8,479 nt of DNA, from the NCBI GenBank assembly GCA_049514435.1, contig JBEKVB010000032.1:1-8479 (forward strand), in the 5' to 3' direction. The stretch comes from UBA4810 sp002479215. GTDB lineage: Bacteria; Desulfobacterota; Syntrophia; Syntrophales; Smithellaceae. Made by a program: the position numbers and the translations under genes. Each line of letters starts with the position of its first letter. Position 1 is the first letter of the stretch. Below the pieces are notes generated by a model. That model was not told the DNA's origin. It worked only from the letters and a program-made list of their open reading frames with translations, and did no database searches. Positions 6,699-8,479 of the stretch are shown here, one piece after another.

Positions 6699-6713
6699 AT
6701 CGCCTGTGGCGAT
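6699..6713. repeat. Short perfect inverted repeat upstream of the flavoprotein
   Basis: ATCGCC (6699-6704) and GGCGAT (6708-6713) form a 6-bp stem with a 3-nt loop, about 130 nt before the flavoprotein start. It lacks a T-run on the minus strand, so it is unlikely to terminate the tatA transcript. It could be an operator or nothing. Confidence 0.3.
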
Positions 6714-6729
6714 TTGTAATTATTACTGA

Positions 6730-6843
6730 TCGTAATATGTGCTATCTTTGTCAAAAGTTAGCAACTGCGTGCTACAGGAAGAAGTGCAGGTGCTATCGTT
6801 GCCACCTATAAGCCTGCAGATATTGCGAGTAAAATATTTTGAT
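6730..6843 (+). repeat. Dispersed multi-box intergenic repeat, copy 3
   Basis: TCGTAAT (6730-6736), CTACAGGAAGAAGTGC (6772-6787) and TAAAATATTTTGAT (6830-6843) repeat the copy at 1921-2027. The first interval differs by 2 nt and the second by 5 nt; sequence between the boxes is not conserved. It fills much of the 296-bp spacer between tatA and the flavoprotein gene, so it would lie in the leader of the flavoprotein transcript or close to its promoter. The middle box ends just before GTTAGCAAC-type sequence on its left flank, but no integron attC core is present. Confidence 0.75.
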
Positions 6844-6863
6844 TTGTAAATTCTGGTGTTTTT

Positions 6864-7064
6864 TTATTCTTTCTTTTCTTCGATCTTTTTTACTTCTGAG
6901 ATATTTTCTGATTTCTCGTCCGGTTCAGTTATAGCCTTTTTGAAACCCCTTATAGCCTTGCCGATAGAGCTTCCTAATTCAGGGAGCTTACCCGGACCAA
7001 AAATAATCAGAACGATAACCAGTATCACCAAAAGGTGCATCGGCCGTAAGAGACCTTCAAACAT
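6864..7064 (-). CDS. tatA: Twin-arginine translocase subunit TatA/TatE
   Basis: This 66-aa protein has the TatA layout: a short N-terminus, one membrane helix (about 9-21, LLVILVIVLIIFG), the hinge FGPGKLPELG (22-31), an amphipathic helix (about 28-43, with GKAIRGFKKA) and a charged Glu/Lys tail. It forms the channel-like component that exports folded, cofactor-loaded proteins with a twin-arginine signal. The next gene in the transcription direction encodes a flavoprotein with such a signal, so a dedicated role in its export is likely. TatC and TatB are not in the window. The start is ATG 7064, placed 6 nt after GGAGGTG; the in-frame ATG at 7079 would put that ribosome binding site inside the coding sequence. 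No obvious terminator follows. Confidence 0.93.
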   Translation of the reverse strand: MFEGLLRPMHLLVILVIVLIIFGPGKLPELGSSIGKAIRGFKKAITEPDEKSENISEVKKIEEKKE

Positions 7065-7070
7065 TGGGTT

Positions 7071-7077
7071 CACCTCC
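7071..7077 (-). promoter_or_regulatory. Ribosome binding site GGAGGTG deciding the tatA start
   Basis: GGAGGTG with a 6-nt spacer to ATG 7064. It lies within codons of the longer frame starting at 7079, which argues for the shorter protein. Confidence 0.75.
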
Positions 7078-7112
7078 ATTTCTCAACTTCGTCTTTTCTA
7101 TATAGCACTTTT

Positions 7113-7214
7113 ACAGGGCAGGGCAATAGAAATATTATGGTATTAAAACAGGATTTAAATTGAAAGATACCCATTACCAATTATTATCATAATTATTCTC
7201 AAAGAATGCCCTGT
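7113..7214. repeat. Long-range inverted repeat in the spacer upstream of tatA
   Basis: ACAGGGCA (7113-7120) is complementary to TGCCCTGT (7207-7214), 86 nt apart. The AT-rich interval contains a perfect AATTAT-TATC-ATAATT hairpin (7179-7194). Together they could fold the leader between the 104-aa membrane protein gene and tatA, or mark the ends of a small decayed element. Eight-base arms at this distance can arise by chance. Confidence 0.25.
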
Positions 7215-7294
7215 CGCAAAATAGGAAGACTTAAAAAAATTCAACTGGAAAATATTGCAAGTATAGCTAAAGCTTTTTAATCGAAAAGATTCTC

Positions 7295-7609
7295 TTAGAT
7301 ACCCCCGTAGAACCGCCCAAACGCACGGGACAACATCACTGCCATTAGCAATGCACCCAATCCCGCAACAATTACATGCTTCGTCCGGCGTAGCTCGAAG
7401 GTTCCGACGCGGCACACGAGTAAGTAGCCTATAATGAGGTTGAAGGCGCCCCACAATACGTTCACCGTTGCGGAAGACAGCCCTTGGCCCGGCGGGGAGG
7501 CAAATGGGCTTTGGAATGGGTGCCCCATAACGCCGCTTACAAAATGCGGGATAGCATTAGCGAGAAAGGCACCGCCGAAAAAGTAAGAAAGGTAATGATT
7601 CCAACGCAT
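7295..7609 (-). CDS. Small three-helix membrane protein of unknown function
   Basis: This 104-aa protein has three predicted membrane helices (about 7-25, 46-66 and 77-96). The loop between the first two carries NAIPHFVSGVMGHPFQSPFA (18-37), then SPPGQGLSS. This tract resembles a conserved short membrane protein I recall from many proteobacteria as uncharacterised; no reaction or partner is known to me. Invariant-looking H22 and H30 and the proline-rich loop are the natural places to look for function. The start is ATG 7609, 10 nt after AGGAGG (7620-7625), in preference to a TTG 27 nt upstream that would translate through the ribosome binding site. A strong promoter lies at 7668-7696 and tatA follows after 230 nt, so the two may share a transcript. 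Confidence 0.85.
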   Translation of the reverse strand: MRWNHYLSYFFGGAFLANAIPHFVSGVMGHPFQSPFASPPGQGLSSATVNVLWGAFNLIIGYLLVCRVGTFELRRTKHVIVAGLGALLMAVMLSRAFGRFYGGI

Positions 7610-7619
7610 TTTTATTATT

Positions 7620-7625
7620 CCTCCT
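7620..7625 (-). promoter_or_regulatory. Ribosome binding site AGGAGG deciding the 104-aa protein start
   Basis: AGGAGG with a 10-nt spacer to ATG 7609; it excludes the upstream TTG start at 7636. Confidence 0.7.
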
Positions 7626-7667
7626 TTTACGTTCAATTTTGATAAGACCTTGCTTGTTCATGGGTGA

Positions 7668-7696
7668 GCTATAATAATTTCGGTTTTGTATGTCAA
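7668..7696 (-). promoter_or_regulatory. Sigma70-type promoter for the membrane protein/tatA unit
   Basis: The minus strand has a perfect TTGACA (7691-7696), a 17-bp spacer and TATAGC (7668-7673), preceded by AT-rich sequence. Transcription would start near 7661 and give a leader of about 50 nt before ATG 7609. It lies after the terminator of the upstream lipoprotein gene, so it would start a new transcript. It is the best housekeeping promoter match I found in the window. Confidence 0.6.
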
Positions 7697-7750
7697 ATAA
7701 ATATTGATTACTAATTGAAAGAATGTATTCCAGTCAAAATTGGCGTATGC

Positions 7751-7778
7751 TTTGTTACAGGAAGTAATACGTAACAAA
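7751..7778. repeat. Inverted repeat containing a partial copy of the dispersed repeat
   Basis: TTTGTTAC (7751-7758) and GTAACAAA (7771-7778) are perfect 8-bp arms around a 12-nt loop. The left arm and loop include TACAGGAAGT (7756-7765), matching the middle box of the dispersed repeat. An AATGTATT-like box sits 34 nt to the left (7722), close to the expected place of box 1. The right box is absent because the terminator begins at once. It is a probable but truncated member of the family. Confidence 0.4.
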
Positions 7779-7803
7779 AAAAGGCGGATTTTATTCCGCC
7801 TTT
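7776..7803 (-). terminator. Intrinsic terminator of the 98-aa lipoprotein gene
   Basis: AAAGGCGGA (7780-7788) pairs perfectly with TCCGCCTTT (7795-7803) around a 6-nt loop. On the minus strand the stem is followed by a run of Ts (7782 down to 7776). It lies 28 nt beyond the stop of the gene ending at 7832. Transcription of the lipoprotein gene should end here. Confidence 0.88.
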
Positions 7804-7831
7804 AGATGATAAGGTCTTCCTATTTCTGTTG

Positions 7832-8128
7832 CTATCTCATTTTCTCTCTATCTCGCATTTCTCTATATCTGAGAGCTTCTCTGAGCTGTTTGATGGCTCT
7901 CTCACAGTCTGCGATGGCTGCTGCCTTGTGACCACCAAAATCGTGAGGTGCCGCTCTCAGGTAAGCTATGGCATCCTCAAGGGCATCAATGGCTTTGACC
8001 AGCCGGGGATGAGCCGCTTTTTCGCCCGCCATCGTGGGCTGTGCCTTCGTAGTGGTACATGTAATGAGAAAGAATGACAACGCGACGATTGCTGCACACA
8101 TCATAATTGGAACATAACTCTTTTTCAT
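7832..8128 (-). CDS. Small helical exported protein, putative lipoprotein
   Basis: This 98-aa protein starts MKKSYVP, followed by a hydrophobic segment ending FLITC-TTT (C24). LITC is a weak lipobox because threonine precedes the cysteine, so it is either a lipoprotein or cleaved a little later, near AQ-P. The mature part is a helical hairpin: HPRLVKAIDALEDAIAYL (40-57), a turn with PHDFGGHK (61-68), then AIADCERAIKQLREALRY (71-88) and a charged tail. The D-F-G-G-H-K/R turn followed by a C/D-x-A-I-x-Q-L-R-x-A-L helix recurs in small exported proteins I have seen annotated only as hypothetical. ATG 8128 is chosen because GGAGGT lies 6 nt upstream; a longer frame to 8218 has no such signal and would hide the signal peptide. 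It has its own terminator, so it is a single-gene unit. Confidence 0.8.
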   Translation of the reverse strand: MKKSYVPIMMCAAIVALSFFLITCTTTKAQPTMAGEKAAHPRLVKAIDALEDAIAYLRAAPHDFGGHKAAAIADCERAIKQLREALRYREMRDREKMR

Positions 8129-8134
8129 ACTACT

Positions 8135-8140
8135 ACCTCC
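8135..8140 (-). promoter_or_regulatory. Ribosome binding site GGAGGT deciding the lipoprotein start
   Basis: GGAGGT with a 6-nt spacer to ATG 8128; it makes the 30 upstream codons of the longer frame unlikely to be translated. Confidence 0.75.
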
Positions 8141-8290
8141 ATTTCGTTTTATATTTCGACTACAAAAATAGTAGACGCCTAATGTGAAAAAACCGAACAG
8201 TTTCTTTGTCAATATCAATTGTTCTAGAGCTATTACTGTCTAATACGGTTTAAAAGCCACACCTTACGGAAAAACATGTAAAACATAGAT

Positions 8291-8354
8291 TTCAGGAAGC
8301 AGTTTACCAATAGACATTTCCAACTTCGTAACTACCTTGTTATAAAAATTTGAT
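8291..8354 (+). repeat. Dispersed multi-box intergenic repeat, copy 4 (diverged)
   Basis: TTCAGGAAGCAGT (8291-8303) matches the middle box with two changes, and TAAAAATTTGAT (8343-8354) matches the right box with a 2-nt shortening. The interval from middle to right box start (52 nt) is identical to that of the copy at 1921-2027. Box 1 is not recognisable. The spacing supports true membership. Confidence 0.5.
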
Positions 8355-8362
8355 AATGCTAC

Positions 8363-8414
8363 TGACCTGCCCCCGAAACATGTACCACATGTTAAGTTAG
8401 AATTCTGCTATTTT
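8363..8414 (+). mobile_element. Insertion-sequence end remnant containing 35-bp repeat copy 2
   Basis: TGACCTGCCCCCGA (8363-8376) resembles the terminal inverted repeat of IS3-type elements. It is followed directly by the second copy of the 35-bp repeat (8380-8414). The order terminal box then repeat suggests the left end of an element running rightward out of the window. No transposase coding is visible in the remaining 65 bp. The family assignment is from memory of terminal sequences and is tentative. Confidence 0.45.
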
Positions 8415-8479
8415 TATATCTCAATGCAAATATGCTTCTGGCGCTGGAGGACGGTAATTTAATGAGCTGTGCGGCCTTA

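Larger units (their letters stand above)
8141..8479. other. Spacer upstream of the lipoprotein gene, no complete gene
   Basis: This stretch holds the leader and presumably the promoter of the lipoprotein gene, a diverged dispersed repeat copy (8291-8354) and an insertion-sequence end-like remnant (8363-8414). I found no convincing promoter pair for the lipoprotein gene; a TTGACA at 8208-8213 has no good -10 at 16-18 bp. At the right edge, GGAGG (8446-8450) precedes an ATG at 8462 with six open codons on the plus strand, too short to call. Confidence 0.5.

Noticed and set aside
798..8354. Dispersed repeats as integron attC sites or a CRISPR array
   Set aside because: No GTTRRRY/RYYYAAC core pairs flank the copies and no integrase is visible; the copies are too far apart and too diverged for CRISPR.
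8446..8479. GGAGG followed by ATG at 8462 on the plus strand
   Set aside because: Only six codons before the window ends and an 11-nt spacer; no basis for a gene call.

Overview
The window looks like an anaerobically respiring delta-proteobacterial (Desulfobacterota or Syntrophia-like) chromosome segment. The grounds are a 15-heme cytochrome c fused to a membrane cytochrome b, a Tat-exported fumarate-reductase-type flavoprotein, a TatA, a PilZ protein and AT-rich spacers littered with insertion-sequence debris. This placement is inferred from gene content only. Every intact gene lies on the minus strand; the only plus-strand coding sequence is the tail of an IS110-type transposase cut by the left edge.

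Layout in the direction of transcription (right to left): a remnant resembling an insertion-sequence end (8363-8414); a 98-aa helical putative lipoprotein (7832-8128) closed by a clear intrinsic terminator (7776-7803); a good sigma70-type promoter (7668-7696) driving a 104-aa three-helix membrane protein (7295-7609), probably followed by tatA (6864-7064); the Tat-signal flavoprotein (5008-6567); a GC-rich palindrome (4964-4995); the 804-aa multiheme cytochrome c/cytochrome b fusion (2324-4738); a 506-bp spacer with repeats; a 299-aa exported protein of unknown function with a CHAC motif (918-1817); another repeat-rich spacer; and a small unlisted ORF (563-664) just upstream of a PilZ protein (218-550).

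The core of the window is a plausible electron-transfer module. Quinol would be oxidised by the b-type membrane domain, electrons would pass along 15 c-type hemes outside the membrane, and the flavoprotein, which has no hemes of its own, would use them to reduce an unsaturated organic acid. TatA would help export the folded flavoprotein. Most catalytic residues of the flavocytochrome c/fumarate reductase family are present, but a tyrosine appears where fumarate reductases have a substrate-binding histidine, so the substrate may not be fumarate.

Two non-coding signals stand out. A dispersed multi-box repeat of about 65-115 bp occurs in at least three and probably five spacers, always in the same orientation, so that genes or gene pairs are bracketed by copies. 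A 35-bp repeat resembling an insertion-sequence end occurs near both window ends in direct orientation, about 7.6 kb apart, bracketing everything from the exported protein to the lipoprotein.
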